A stretch of 64,000 bases of DNA. It comes from Chloroflexi bacterium GWB2_49_20 (GTDB taxonomy: Bacteria > Chloroflexota > Anaerolineae > Anaerolineales > Villigracilaceae). Both the position numbers and the translations under genes were made by a program. The stretch is taken from assembly GCA_001796335.1 (NCBI GenBank), contig MGMF01000023.1:124001-188000 (forward strand), written 5' to 3'. The notes beneath the pieces are model-generated. The model saw only the letters and a program-made list of their open reading frames with translations. It had not been told where the DNA came from and did not search any database. Shown here piece after piece: positions 26,954 to 35,191 of this stretch (position 1 is its first letter; every line of letters begins with the position of its first letter).

Positions 26954-27952
26954 TCACTTTGCTGTCCACTTCCACACAGAGGACGCCATCGAAATTCCAC
27001 CGCCACTGGCACAGAACAGGATCGTTTCACCGGCTTTGGGACCTTTTCCCTGGCTGATGGCATCATCCAGTGCCATAACGACACAGGGTGAACCAGTGTA
27101 ACCCCATTTATCCATGATCCAGTGGGTTTTCTCAATAGATTGGTTCAGCAGGGTCATCATAAACTCAATCGTTCGCAGATTTAATTGGGTGAAAAAATAT
27201 TTGTCAACATCATCAAAGGTCAAGCCACCTTTATCAAGCGCACCCTGCATGAGTTTCGGCCAGTATTCGGTATTAAAGGTCTTGGGAAACTTGCGTACGA
27301 ATTCAACCTTGGGTGGGCCAAATGTCGCCAGATTTTCTGGTGTGCAAGGACGATTGGCACCGCCGGTATATATCCCCAGCGCATCGTGGAACGCACCCAC
27401 TGCCAGGAAGTTGCTGCCGACAAAGCCCGGTGTATCCCCTACCCCAAGCACAACGGCACCGGCTCCATCCGCAAACAGGTTTGCCGTTTTCTTGTCATTG
27501 AAGTCCAGAAAGCGGCTCATGCCATATCCACCTGCAACGAGGATGTTATTATATGAAGGTTCTGTCATCAGGTAGCGGGCACCCTGGTCCAGGGCAGTGA
27601 CCCAACCTGCACAGGCCGAATTTACGTCATAACAACCGGCTGAAGAGCCGAGTTTGTATTGGACAACGATTGAAGTGGCCGGTGAAAGGTAGTCTGGCGT
27701 GTCGGTGGAGACAATGATCATATCCAGTTCATTTGCATTGATCCCGGCTCGATTCAACGCCTTCCTGGAGGCTTCCACGATCAGATCAGAAGTGGTCTGT
27801 TCAGGCGACATCCAACGACGTTCACGAATGCCAACATTGGCAAGCAGCCACTCATTAGTGGATTCGCCCATTAGGGCATCCACTTCAGCGTTGCTTACAA
27901 CCCGCTCTGGTACATAGCTACCGGTCGCAAGGATTTGTGGGTGACGGACCAT
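26954..27952 (-). CDS. KAS III-like (FabH/HMG-CoA synthase-type) condensing enzyme with altered triad
   Basis: Thiolase-fold enzyme related to FabH, 332 residues from ATG 27952. That start lies one base after the SDR stop, and a longer upstream reading frame overlaps the SDR gene and is rejected. The nucleophilic Cys is in VNSACAGWVTAL. At the position of the FabH HQAN motif it reads FFTQLN, and the FabH GNTSAA motif is GYTGSPC. The His and Asn of the Cys-His-Asn triad thus appear replaced. The C-terminal FCASGGGISMASS is typical. A role in acyl transfer without decarboxylation is inferred. It may pair with the thiolase and DUF35 protein. Confidence 0.85.
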   Translation of the reverse strand: MVRHPQILATGSYVPERVVSNAEVDALMGESTNEWLLANVGIRERRWMSPEQTTSDLIVEASRKALNRAGINANELDMIIVSTDTPDYLSPATSIVVQYKLGSSAGCYDVNSACAGWVTALDQGARYLMTEPSYNNILVAGGYGMSRFLDFNDKKTANLFADGAGAVVLGVGDTPGFVGSNFLAVGAFHDALGIYTGGANRPCTPENLATFGPPKVEFVRKFPKTFNTEYWPKLMQGALDKGGLTFDDVDKYFFTQLNLRTIEFMMTLLNQSIEKTHWIMDKWGYTGSPCVVMALDDAISQGKGPKAGETILFCASGGGISMASSVWKWTAK

Positions 27953-27953
27953 A

Positions 27954-28718
27954 CTAGGTTCCCACGACAATGCCGCCATCCACACGTAGCGTTTCGCCCG
28001 TGATAAAGGAGGCTTCGTCAGAAGCAAGGAACAGGTATGCGTTGGCGATATCCCGGGGTTCTCCCAAGCGACCCAATGGAGTGCGTGATTTCATGCCATC
28101 CAGCACCTTCCCGGGCATGGCTGTCACCATCTCTGTGGCGGTAAAACCGGGAGCCACAGCGTTCACGCGAATCCCAAATTTACCCAGCTCACGTGACCAT
28201 ACCTTGGTCATCCCAATTACACCCGATTTGGTGGCGACATAATTGGTCTGACCAAAATTGCCATCCAGGCCAACAACGGAGGTGGCGTTCAGGATCACCC
28301 CCCCACCCTGTTTGGCCATGACTGGAGCAACGGCTTGTGTACAGTTAAAGACACCCTTCAAGTTGACAGATATTACCAGGTCAAAATCAGCTTCGGCCAT
28401 TTGCCCCGCCAGTTGACCTTCTTTGAATTTGATCAACTGGCTGTCGCGCAAAATGCCGGCATTATTGACAAGCACATCAATACGAGTATATTTGGCAACA
28501 ACATCATCGATCCACTTTTGGACTTCCTGGCGATTGGCCACGTTGACTTTATAAAAAGCCGCATCTACGCCTAATTCCCGGACGGTCGCATGCCCAACAT
28601 CTTCGTTGACATCACAGATGATGACCTTTGCCCCTTCCTGGGAAAAGCGCAAGGCAGTGGCTTTGCCAATCCCTGCTGCACCACCTGTGATGAGAACAAC
28701 TTTATCTTTCATGCGCAT
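27954..28718 (-). CDS. Short-chain dehydrogenase/reductase (FabG-like)
   Basis: NAD(P)-dependent oxidoreductase of 254 residues. It has the dinucleotide motif ITGGAAGIGKA, NNAGI, the catalytic Ser in NATSVVG with Tyr and Lys in NYVATKSG, and the C-terminal FITGETLRVDGG of 3-oxoacyl or 3-hydroxyacyl reductases. Asp in IICDVN after strand 2 suggests NAD rather than NADP. AGGAG lies seven bases before ATG. It is the first gene of the catabolic block and may oxidise a 3-hydroxyacyl intermediate. Confidence 0.9.
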   Translation of the reverse strand: MRMKDKVVLITGGAAGIGKATALRFSQEGAKVIICDVNEDVGHATVRELGVDAAFYKVNVANRQEVQKWIDDVVAKYTRIDVLVNNAGILRDSQLIKFKEGQLAGQMAEADFDLVISVNLKGVFNCTQAVAPVMAKQGGGVILNATSVVGLDGNFGQTNYVATKSGVIGMTKVWSRELGKFGIRVNAVAPGFTATEMVTAMPGKVLDGMKSRTPLGRLGEPRDIANAYLFLASDEASFITGETLRVDGGIVVGT

Positions 28719-28898
28719 TATTTTTCTCCTGTGGGATGAGTTTTAGGCTCCTTTGAGCCGTTTTTTTGGATTACTAAATACCATGGATTATTTTTTTTAT
28801 TCAATCTTGCCTGGCGCACCCATGTCTGAAGTATTTAATTCATTTATCCAAGCTTAAAGTTTCATCTACTCCCATGGTTAATTTGAACCATCACATCG

Positions 28899-29111
28899 CT
28901 ACGGATTACCCTGGCCAGGTTCAGCCTCGAGCGGCACATAACGCCGGATGAAGTCTACGGCATCCTCCCAAGAGTTAAAACTCAACTCTTCATCACTCTG
29001 GATGTGGCGGATGGCACCGTGGTAGGTCGACTGCACATCACCATTGGATGATGAGTCCACTACAAAGCGGATGACAAATGAAGAAATAAAAGGGGGAATG
29101 CGAGGGTCCAT
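28899..29111 (-). CDS. Small conserved-looking protein
   Basis: A 70-residue soluble protein: FVIRFVVDSSSNG, then YHGAIRHIQSDEELSFNSWE and DAVDFIRRYVPLE. The charge pattern and beta-then-helix layout look like a real domain. I recall similar small proteins accompanying large MalT-like regulators in Chloroflexota, though this is memory rather than a search result. It lies 76 bp downstream of the regulator on the same strand. Function unknown. Confidence 0.6.
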   Translation of the reverse strand: MDPRIPPFISSFVIRFVVDSSSNGDVQSTYHGAIRHIQSDEELSFNSWEDAVDFIRRYVPLEAEPGQGNP

Positions 29112-29187
29112 CGCTATAAAGATAGCAGAAGTCGGTAACAGGGTAGTTACAAACTATCAAGGGCAATGCAAACATCATGTCCCTGAA

Positions 29188-32100
29188 TCACAGGGTTAAA
29201 TTTTTATATAAAATCTTTGTTTCCGGTGCAGGGCTGACATTCAATTCCTCGAACAGAGTCTGCACGCAGCGTTGGTAAGTACGACCGACCTGTCCGCGAT
29301 CGCCTAGTTTTTCATAAGCAAACATCAGGTGACGATAAGCACGTTCCCAACAGTTATCTTGTGTCAGGATGCGCTGACATAGATCGATGACTTCGGTAAA
29401 ACGTTTTTTGTTGATATACATCTCTGCCAACCGGTCCGCGCTTTCGAGAAAAAGCGCAGCCAGATGTTCGCGTTCTTCTGCCACCCAGGTTTCGTAAAGG
29501 GTTTCAGGAAGATACTCACCCTTGTACAACGAAACTGCACGCTGGAGCAGATTAAGGTCCGGGTTCGATGCAAGGTGGACGGCCTGGATAAACTGATCCG
29601 CGTCCAACCAAATGTCTGCGTCTTGGCGTAGGCAATAAGTGGTACCTTCGCGCAAAATATAGGCTGATTCACTACCCGGATCACGCTCCGGTTCCAGAAC
29701 CTGGTAAAGTGTATTGAGCACGATCTTAAAATTTCGCTGGGCGGTCGGGGGATCGGCTTCAGGCCACAGGTACTCATGAATTTGGTCGCGATCGAGCGGT
29801 ATGCGGCGGTAGGTGATCAATAACTGAAATAACTGTCGAGATTTTTCACGCTGCCAGCCGTTGGTCGGGATTGGCTTATCTCCACGCCAAACCTGGAAAC
29901 CATTCAGGGTCTGGACACGCAGACAATAACCAGGGTGATATTCCACGCCCTTTAAACCAAGTTCTTCGAGTACCTGGGTTGCATATAAACTGTTCCAGCC
30001 TCGCTGGCGGGCAACAATTAGTAAAGGAACAAAAATGCGCGCATCGAACGCCCCAAGCAAGGACGGACGCTTTAGCAGGAAACCGTAGCCTCTGGTCTCG
30101 CAGGAGGATAACACCTCAGGAAGCACTCGTTCCAGGCGTGAGATTTGTTTTTGTTTCAAGAAACCCAGACTCAGCCATAAGCGTGCCGCGGTTGCCCCAA
30201 ACAAATCGCTGCATTCCTGGAAGCCGAACATTGCCCGGTTGAGCCACTCTTCGGAGGCCTCGTAACGGGCGGCTTGTATCAGGCTGGCACCCATTGTCAG
30301 TCGTGTAAGCGAGGCAATCCACTCATCCCCAGCCTGGGTAGCAATCTCGATCGCCTCCTGTGCATAGGATTGAGCTGCGGTCAGGTTTCCCTGATAACCG
30401 TAAGCCCGGCATAGCCCCCAATCTGCTTCAACTAGCAGGCGCGGTACCACCAGTGTGCGGCTGATTTCAACGCTCTTTTCAAATTGGTCACGTGCTTGTG
30501 CGAAATAATCAGTATCAGGTTGCCCTGCATCAGAAAGCATCAAGGCATGCCCCTGACGCATATAACCGACGGCGGTTACGAACGGAGATTTGAGTTCATC
30601 ACCGCGCCGGGTGCCTTCAAGAGCAGTTTGGTAAGCTTCACCCTCCATCCCCATAAATGAGTAGATCAGCGACAAGATCAGCAGGGTTTCGCGGTGGGCA
30701 CGCGGCATTTGAACTGGTTCGCGCTTTTCTGTTTCGGCGCGCTCTTCCAACCCCTGGCGTGCTTCATCGAGACGACCGGTGCGCAGCAATACGCGGAAGA
30801 GTAACTGGTCATTGCTCGGTCCTTCCAGCCGCAAATCTTCTGCGCGTTGTCGCAGACGTTCTGCCTCTTCCACGCGCCCAGCATTTAATTTATTTTCAGC
30901 CAGCAATTCGAATAGACGTACTTGAGACTCACGATCCTTGAAACCATCACTCAGCCGAATAGCTTCTTCGAGCAATTGCTCAGCTTTACTTGGATCAACT
31001 GTATCGAGATAAACGCGCGCTTGGCCGCGCAGGGCGCGCGCCACGCCATCCTGCTGTCCACGCAAGCGCCAAGCTATTTTGGCCTGCTCGTACCAGCCTA
31101 ATGCTTCATCAAAACAGCTGTGTAGGCGAGCCAACTCACCGAGGGTAAAAGTCAACGGGGGATGCTGGTGGAGCGTCTCAGGTGGCAGATTATCCAAATA
31201 TGTCGCCAAAGTATCCAGACGACCAGCAGAAAGTAAGCTGGAAGCGAAAATGTCTAATAAATCTGCAACTTCGTCCCAACATTGGGCTTCAAGCAAGTGG
31301 AAAATGGCATTTTCTGCGTCATTGTTAAGCCGAAAATAATCGGCAGCCAACCGGTTCCAGGTATTTTTCTGCTCTGGCGAGGCCTGCTGGCGCAAGAAAT
31401 TATGAAAGATATGATGGTAGCGCAAGACGTCCCCTGCAGTCTCGACTACGAACAGGTCTTGTCGACGTAAATATGCCAGCATGGAAGCTGAATCTGCGAC
31501 AACGTGACCAGCAGCTTTTCGAAGCGCATCGCAGGCTTCTGGTTTCAATTCGCGCAGCGTAGATGTGACCAACAGGAAATCTCTTATATCCAATGGTTGA
31601 TGCTCAAAGACTTCATGAGTCAGCAAATCAAAAAGAACATCCAGCGAATTGGTTTGCCATCGTAGAGGAAATTCAATCGTCGAGGGGGATTGGCTGCGGA
31701 TACTCTGCCAGAATAACTGCAAAGCAATCGCCCACCCTTCGGTATAAGTGCTAAGCGCATCTACTTCATCGCTGCTCAACTCAAAGCCGTATTGTATGGC
31801 AAACAAAGTTTCAATTTCAGTAGTGGTAAAGGTCAATAGGGATTGGTCCAACAAAAGTACTTCTCCCTGAGAACGCCAACGGGAGAGGTTGGGTAAATCG
31901 ATAACCGGGCGACCGGAGAGCAACACGTGCAATTGTACAGGTGCCAACCTGATCAACCGGTCAATAATATGGGGCACACCTCCGGTTTCGGTAATAATAT
32001 GCGCATCGTCAATCACCAGCATGATTGCCGAATCGAGACTTGCGCTCAATGTGTTAATTACCTGATCGATCACATTGCGCCAGGGCAAAGGACCTTGCGA

Positions 32101-32421
32101 ACCATCCCAGGTTTCAAGGAAATGCACAGGCAGGTCTGGTAAATCGGGAATAACACGCAGAAATGCATGACACAAATGAAGCAAGAAAACCATCGTGTCA
32201 TTATCTTCTTCATTCACCTGGTACCAGGCAATTCTTTTTACAGTATCAGTCAATTCGATTAACGCGGTGCTCTTTCCATAGCCTGCTTCAGCCTGTAAAA
32301 TTGTCAGGCGATATTCGAACGCTTGCATGAATATTTCAATAACACGCGGACGCGCCAGAATGCGGTTATGACGTGGTGGTGGCATAATCTTGGTACGAAG
32401 AACCTTTGATAACATGCTCAC
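29188..32421 (-). CDS. Large transcriptional regulator: STAND/MalT-like ATPase + TPR + BTAD
   Basis: A 1077-residue cytoplasmic regulator. Residues about 15-300 are a STAND-type ATPase with Walker A AEAGYGKSTA (44-53) and Walker B AIMLVIDDAH. Residues about 360-810 are TPR-like helical repeats, as in MalT. The C-terminus (from about 835) is a SARP-like winged helix (LNGFQVWRGDKPIP, REKSRQLFQLLITYRR) followed by the BTAD domain (AERE and RAYRHLMFAYEKLGDRGQV). It has no LuxR-type HTH at the end. The start is GTG 32421 or ATG two codons later, with no strong ribosome binding site. It is well placed to control the block downstream. Confidence 0.85.
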   Translation of the reverse strand: MSMLSKVLRTKIMPPPRHNRILARPRVIEIFMQAFEYRLTILQAEAGYGKSTALIELTDTVKRIAWYQVNEEDNDTMVFLLHLCHAFLRVIPDLPDLPVHFLETWDGSQGPLPWRNVIDQVINTLSASLDSAIMLVIDDAHIITETGGVPHIIDRLIRLAPVQLHVLLSGRPVIDLPNLSRWRSQGEVLLLDQSLLTFTTTEIETLFAIQYGFELSSDEVDALSTYTEGWAIALQLFWQSIRSQSPSTIEFPLRWQTNSLDVLFDLLTHEVFEHQPLDIRDFLLVTSTLRELKPEACDALRKAAGHVVADSASMLAYLRRQDLFVVETAGDVLRYHHIFHNFLRQQASPEQKNTWNRLAADYFRLNNDAENAIFHLLEAQCWDEVADLLDIFASSLLSAGRLDTLATYLDNLPPETLHQHPPLTFTLGELARLHSCFDEALGWYEQAKIAWRLRGQQDGVARALRGQARVYLDTVDPSKAEQLLEEAIRLSDGFKDRESQVRLFELLAENKLNAGRVEEAERLRQRAEDLRLEGPSNDQLLFRVLLRTGRLDEARQGLEERAETEKREPVQMPRAHRETLLILSLIYSFMGMEGEAYQTALEGTRRGDELKSPFVTAVGYMRQGHALMLSDAGQPDTDYFAQARDQFEKSVEISRTLVVPRLLVEADWGLCRAYGYQGNLTAAQSYAQEAIEIATQAGDEWIASLTRLTMGASLIQAARYEASEEWLNRAMFGFQECSDLFGATAARLWLSLGFLKQKQISRLERVLPEVLSSCETRGYGFLLKRPSLLGAFDARIFVPLLIVARQRGWNSLYATQVLEELGLKGVEYHPGYCLRVQTLNGFQVWRGDKPIPTNGWQREKSRQLFQLLITYRRIPLDRDQIHEYLWPEADPPTAQRNFKIVLNTLYQVLEPERDPGSESAYILREGTTYCLRQDADIWLDADQFIQAVHLASNPDLNLLQRAVSLYKGEYLPETLYETWVAEEREHLAALFLESADRLAEMYINKKRFTEVIDLCQRILTQDNCWERAYRHLMFAYEKLGDRGQVGRTYQRCVQTLFEELNVSPAPETKILYKNLTL

Positions 32422-32466
32422 ATTTTAGTCGATTATGGAAAGTAAGTGGAAGCTCTTTTAGACTCT

Positions 32467-32497
32467 TTGACACCTAATTTGATCATTGCTGTATACT
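32467..32497 (+). promoter_or_regulatory. Promoter-like sequence upstream of the tRNA relic
   Basis: TTGACA (32467-32472) and TATACT (32492-32497) are near-perfect hexamers but 19 bases apart, longer than optimal. Together with the relic and terminator downstream it outlines a possible short transcription unit on the plus strand with no protein gene in it. Confidence 0.4.
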
Positions 32498-32654
32498 CAC
32501 GAAAGAGTCCTCTGAAAAAAGTTAACGATTCGACAGCCAGGGGACTTTTACAAAAACCCATATTTTCTATCACCGAGCGCACCTATATACATGGATATAT
32601 GCCGGAAATTGACCTTTAATTCCACAGATGGGGCTTTGGAAATGAGAGATCGAA

Positions 32655-32705
32655 CGGGGTTCTCATAAGCCCTTGGTCAGAGTTCAAATCCCCTTGGGGG
32701 CACCA
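32655..32705 (+). pseudogene. tRNA relic (anticodon arm, T arm and CCA end)
   Basis: The segment shares CTCATAAGCCCTTGGTC (17 bases) and TTCAAATCCC with tRNA-Met at 13216, then ends GGGGGCACCA with an encoded CCA. No matching 5' acceptor or D arm precedes it, and the T stem (CAGAG against CCCCT) no longer pairs. It is thus a 3' fragment of a tRNA with a CAT anticodon, from a gene different from the intact one, which lacks CCA. The 333 bp from 32422 to 32755 hold only this, the promoter-like hexamers and the terminator. Confidence 0.65.
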
Positions 32706-32734
32706 AGAAAACCGCACCTAAAGGCGGTTTTTAA
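32706..32734 (+). terminator. Intrinsic terminator after the tRNA relic
   Basis: AAACCGC (32709-32715) and GCGGTTT (32724-32730) form a 7-bp stem with an 8-base loop followed by TTAATT, so TTTTT follows the GC part. It lies directly after the CCA of the relic. On the minus strand it is upstream of the regulator gene and downstream of the membrane-protein gene. Confidence 0.7.
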
Positions 32735-32755
32735 TTCTCCTTCCACTCCCACCTG

Positions 32756-33673
32756 TTACTGGTATTCTTTCAGCTTACTCGTCTCATCCGGATCAAGGGA
32801 AACGATCAAACCAAAGCCAGCCAGGTCTGCAAATAACAACGGCGCCAGGATGGGAGCGCCACGCATGAAGCGCTCGCCCACGAAAACGCCTGCACTGGTC
32901 AGATTGGTCAGCAAGTGCAAGACGACCCCCGTAACCCCCACCAGGATGATCAGGGTCAATATCCCAATGTACACCCTAATATCCCTGGGGGAAGGCTTTT
33001 CAAAGACACCCATCAGCAGGGCAATAACCGTCCCAAAAATGCCCGCCGCGGTTGGCACCCATAGCCAGGGATTTGAGAAATTCGTGCGCGCATGGTCGAG
33101 TACGCTGCTGATCAGAGTTGCCAATAAACCCAGGCTGACAAAGAAATAATACCCACGCGTTTTGCTAAATGGCAACCGTGCGCGCATCCCCTTGAACAAG
33201 ACCAGGTTGCCGCTATCCACCGGATTTTCCACCCAGATCGCCATCAACCCGATCGCAGCCACCAGGGCAAATGTGAGCGGCGCCAGGATGGGAGGAGCCC
33301 ATATAAATAGAGGTACATTGGCCTGTTGGCCGAACGGGGCATAAGGAAGGACTGCCCGCACAAAATGAAAATACACTCCTAACAACCCGACCAACAGGCT
33401 CGCAAAAAGAGTTGGGATCGCAAGAGTCATTGCCAGTACCCGCTTGCGCAGCGAGATCAATCCTGCCAATCCCAATATAGCTGCTGCTATGGGGCCAAAG
33501 ATGATCGGGATCCATTCCTTGCTTGTAATCGTACCGCTGGTGCTGTGGGCAACATAGATCTCAACCGACAGCATGAGTTCATTGAAGGCCACCATCAGCA
33601 GCATCAACTGATCGCGGCTGAAAGGGATGCGCAATCGTTTAATGGCAGGTACGGCCATTTCCAGGTGATACAT
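32756..33673 (-). CDS. Eight-helix membrane protein with internal duplication, partner of octaheme cytochrome
   Basis: Not a recognised family. The 305 residues contain about eight helices in two similar halves. WIPIIFGPIAAAILGLAGLI matches WLWVPTAAGIFGTVIALLMG; GVYFHFV matches GVVLHLL; PPILAPLTFALVAAIGLM matches APILAPLLFADLAGFGLI. A His recurs at the end of helices 1/5 (VAHS, LDHA) and 3/7. There is no CxxCH. It starts 10 bp after the cytochrome gene with AAGGAG upstream, so it probably anchors or connects that enzyme to the quinone pool. Heme b binding by the paired His is speculation. Confidence 0.65.
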   Translation of the reverse strand: MYHLEMAVPAIKRLRIPFSRDQLMLLMVAFNELMLSVEIYVAHSTSGTITSKEWIPIIFGPIAAAILGLAGLISLRKRVLAMTLAIPTLFASLLVGLLGVYFHFVRAVLPYAPFGQQANVPLFIWAPPILAPLTFALVAAIGLMAIWVENPVDSGNLVLFKGMRARLPFSKTRGYYFFVSLGLLATLISSVLDHARTNFSNPWLWVPTAAGIFGTVIALLMGVFEKPSPRDIRVYIGILTLIILVGVTGVVLHLLTNLTSAGVFVGERFMRGAPILAPLLFADLAGFGLIVSLDPDETSKLKEYQ

Positions 33674-33683
33674 ACGCTGCTCC

Positions 33684-34958
33684 TTATGGATTAGCCGTGT
33701 TCAATTTTTCATCGCCGATCTGGTTCAGATCGGCGAGATCACTCAACATCTCGTAAGCACCGTGCCACTGGGTGTAATCTGCCCCCTGCATCCACACCCC
33801 AAACTTGGCGGTACGCCCCCAGTGATGCCAGTTCTCAAAATAGACAAAATCGACCGGCTCATCAAAGGGTGCCGAAGTGAGCAGGTTCTTGTCTTTAAGT
33901 GGCTGGATGATCTCATCCGCTTGCCTGACCAGGGAGTTAACCGCCTCGGTGGCGTCATCAGCTGCCTGATAAAACTCAGCAATAAAGTTCTCGTTGTGGC
34001 ATTCTCGGCAAACAGACTGCATCTTTTTCATGTTCGCTTCCCAACTTGGGCGTCGCATACTAACCTGGGCAGTCAGGAACCAGGTCAGGCGGTCTCCCAC
34101 ATCATGAGAGGTGGGCGTTCTGCCAAAACCGCTCATATGGCAGATGGCGCAAGTGGGAGCGGGGAAATCATCCACACCCAGTGTGCCCGGGTCAGCTTCC
34201 CAGTTCCAGGTATCTCCCATGGTTGAATAAGCGATCCCATGCGAAGATTCAAAGTAGATTTCCCATTGCGGATGGTCCGGGCCGATGTGGCAATTGTTGC
34301 AGGTTTCTGGTTTACGTGCTTGCGTCAGGCTGAACTCATGGCGCAAATGGCATTTCTGGCATTGACCGGTTGAGCCATCCACAGATGGTTTGCCTATATC
34401 GTGGCAGGATTCACAAGCAAAACGGGTGATCTCAGGTCCTTCAAGAGCATAGATGGCATTGCGCGCCTTTTGTGGGTCAAAGTCGCCCTCAGGTATGGCT
34501 TGATACTCATCGAGTTGTTCAGCAGTCAGACCATCGCTGCCAGCATAGGAGACATAAGCCGGGAGAGCATGTCGACTATGAAGATACTGGGCCACTTCAT
34601 CTTCATGACACTTCTGGCACATGGCTACAGTCGGGGATTGAAGTACGTTAACCCCTTCGTGTTCTACTGCGCCCGGGTAATCCGCTGCAACCTCATGGCA
34701 ATCCACGCACTTAACATCGGCTGCTGCCATGCTGCTATGCCCATATTGATCCACGATCCCGGGTGTATCCTTCCGATGGCAGACAACACATTCATCCTGA
34801 CTTTCAGCAAGCGCATTCACCTTGCCAATATTCGATGGCGCCCCTGCTTTACCGATGGCCAGAACCACCAGGGCAAATCCCAAAACTACAATTAACACCA
34901 CTAAACCAATGATAAGCAGCTTGTTCTCATTAAAAACATTAGAAGCTTTTTTCATCAT
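33684..34958 (-). CDS. Octaheme cytochrome c, hydroxylamine oxidoreductase-like
   Basis: The 424 residues begin with an uncleaved-looking membrane anchor (about 13-36) and carry eight CxxCH motifs at 57, 84, 114, 182, 200, 220, 270 and 317. The heme spacing and the segments GPDHPQWEIYFESSHGIAYS, CAICHMSG and SHDVGDRLTWF match the HAO-like octaheme family. That family includes hydroxylamine oxidoreductases and reductive nitrite or hydroxylamine enzymes. After heme 8 comes MQGADYTQWHGAYEML, the region where HAO carries its heme-crosslinking Tyr. Direction of catalysis cannot be decided by eye. The usual NapC/NirT tetraheme quinol dehydrogenase is not adjacent. Confidence 0.85.
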   Translation of the reverse strand: MMKKASNVFNENKLLIIGLVVLIVVLGFALVVLAIGKAGAPSNIGKVNALAESQDECVVCHRKDTPGIVDQYGHSSMAAADVKCVDCHEVAADYPGAVEHEGVNVLQSPTVAMCQKCHEDEVAQYLHSRHALPAYVSYAGSDGLTAEQLDEYQAIPEGDFDPQKARNAIYALEGPEITRFACESCHDIGKPSVDGSTGQCQKCHLRHEFSLTQARKPETCNNCHIGPDHPQWEIYFESSHGIAYSTMGDTWNWEADPGTLGVDDFPAPTCAICHMSGFGRTPTSHDVGDRLTWFLTAQVSMRRPSWEANMKKMQSVCRECHNENFIAEFYQAADDATEAVNSLVRQADEIIQPLKDKNLLTSAPFDEPVDFVYFENWHHWGRTAKFGVWMQGADYTQWHGAYEMLSDLADLNQIGDEKLNTANP

Positions 34959-35128
34959 AATCCACCTTTTTAAACGGTAAATCTAAAACCTGATATCAAT
35001 GGTCTATATTTTTAGTCCATCAACTATTTATCTATAATAGCATATTTTTTCACAATCCTAACTAGCGATGACCTTTTTTGATCTAAATTCAACGAGTTTT
35101 TTACTAAACTTTTCCAGATTATCTTTAT

Positions 35129-35173
35129 TAATCTAAAAAGATGTCCCAGCGCGATTCTCACGCTGGGACATCT
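35129..35173 (-). terminator. Strong intrinsic terminator after the HD-GYP gene
   Basis: A perfect 13-bp stem (AGATGTCCCAGCG at 35139-35151, complement at 35161-35173) with a 9-base loop ends in TTTTTAGATT on the minus strand, 18 bp after the HD-GYP stop. Confidence 0.85.
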
Positions 35174-35191
35174 ACCTATTTAATAAAGGAA

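Noticed and set aside
28335-28574. Open frame of 79 codons on the plus strand inside the SDR
   Set aside because: Antisense shadow of the SDR gene; the same holds for other short frames opposite strong genes.
28744-28768. GGCTC/GAGCC hairpin followed by seven T on the plus strand
   Set aside because: No plus-strand gene ends here; on the minus strand, where the SDR starts, there is no T-run, so no role is assigned.
32500-32734. Possible tmRNA, because of GATTCGACAG and a TTCAAAT...CACCA end
   Set aside because: No paired acceptor ends, no recognisable tag-peptide frame ending in Ala-Ala-stop, and the length is too short.
32673-33149. Open frame of 158 codons on the plus strand
   Set aside because: Its first residues (MVRVQIPLGAP) come from the tRNA relic; the rest is the antisense of the eight-helix membrane protein gene.
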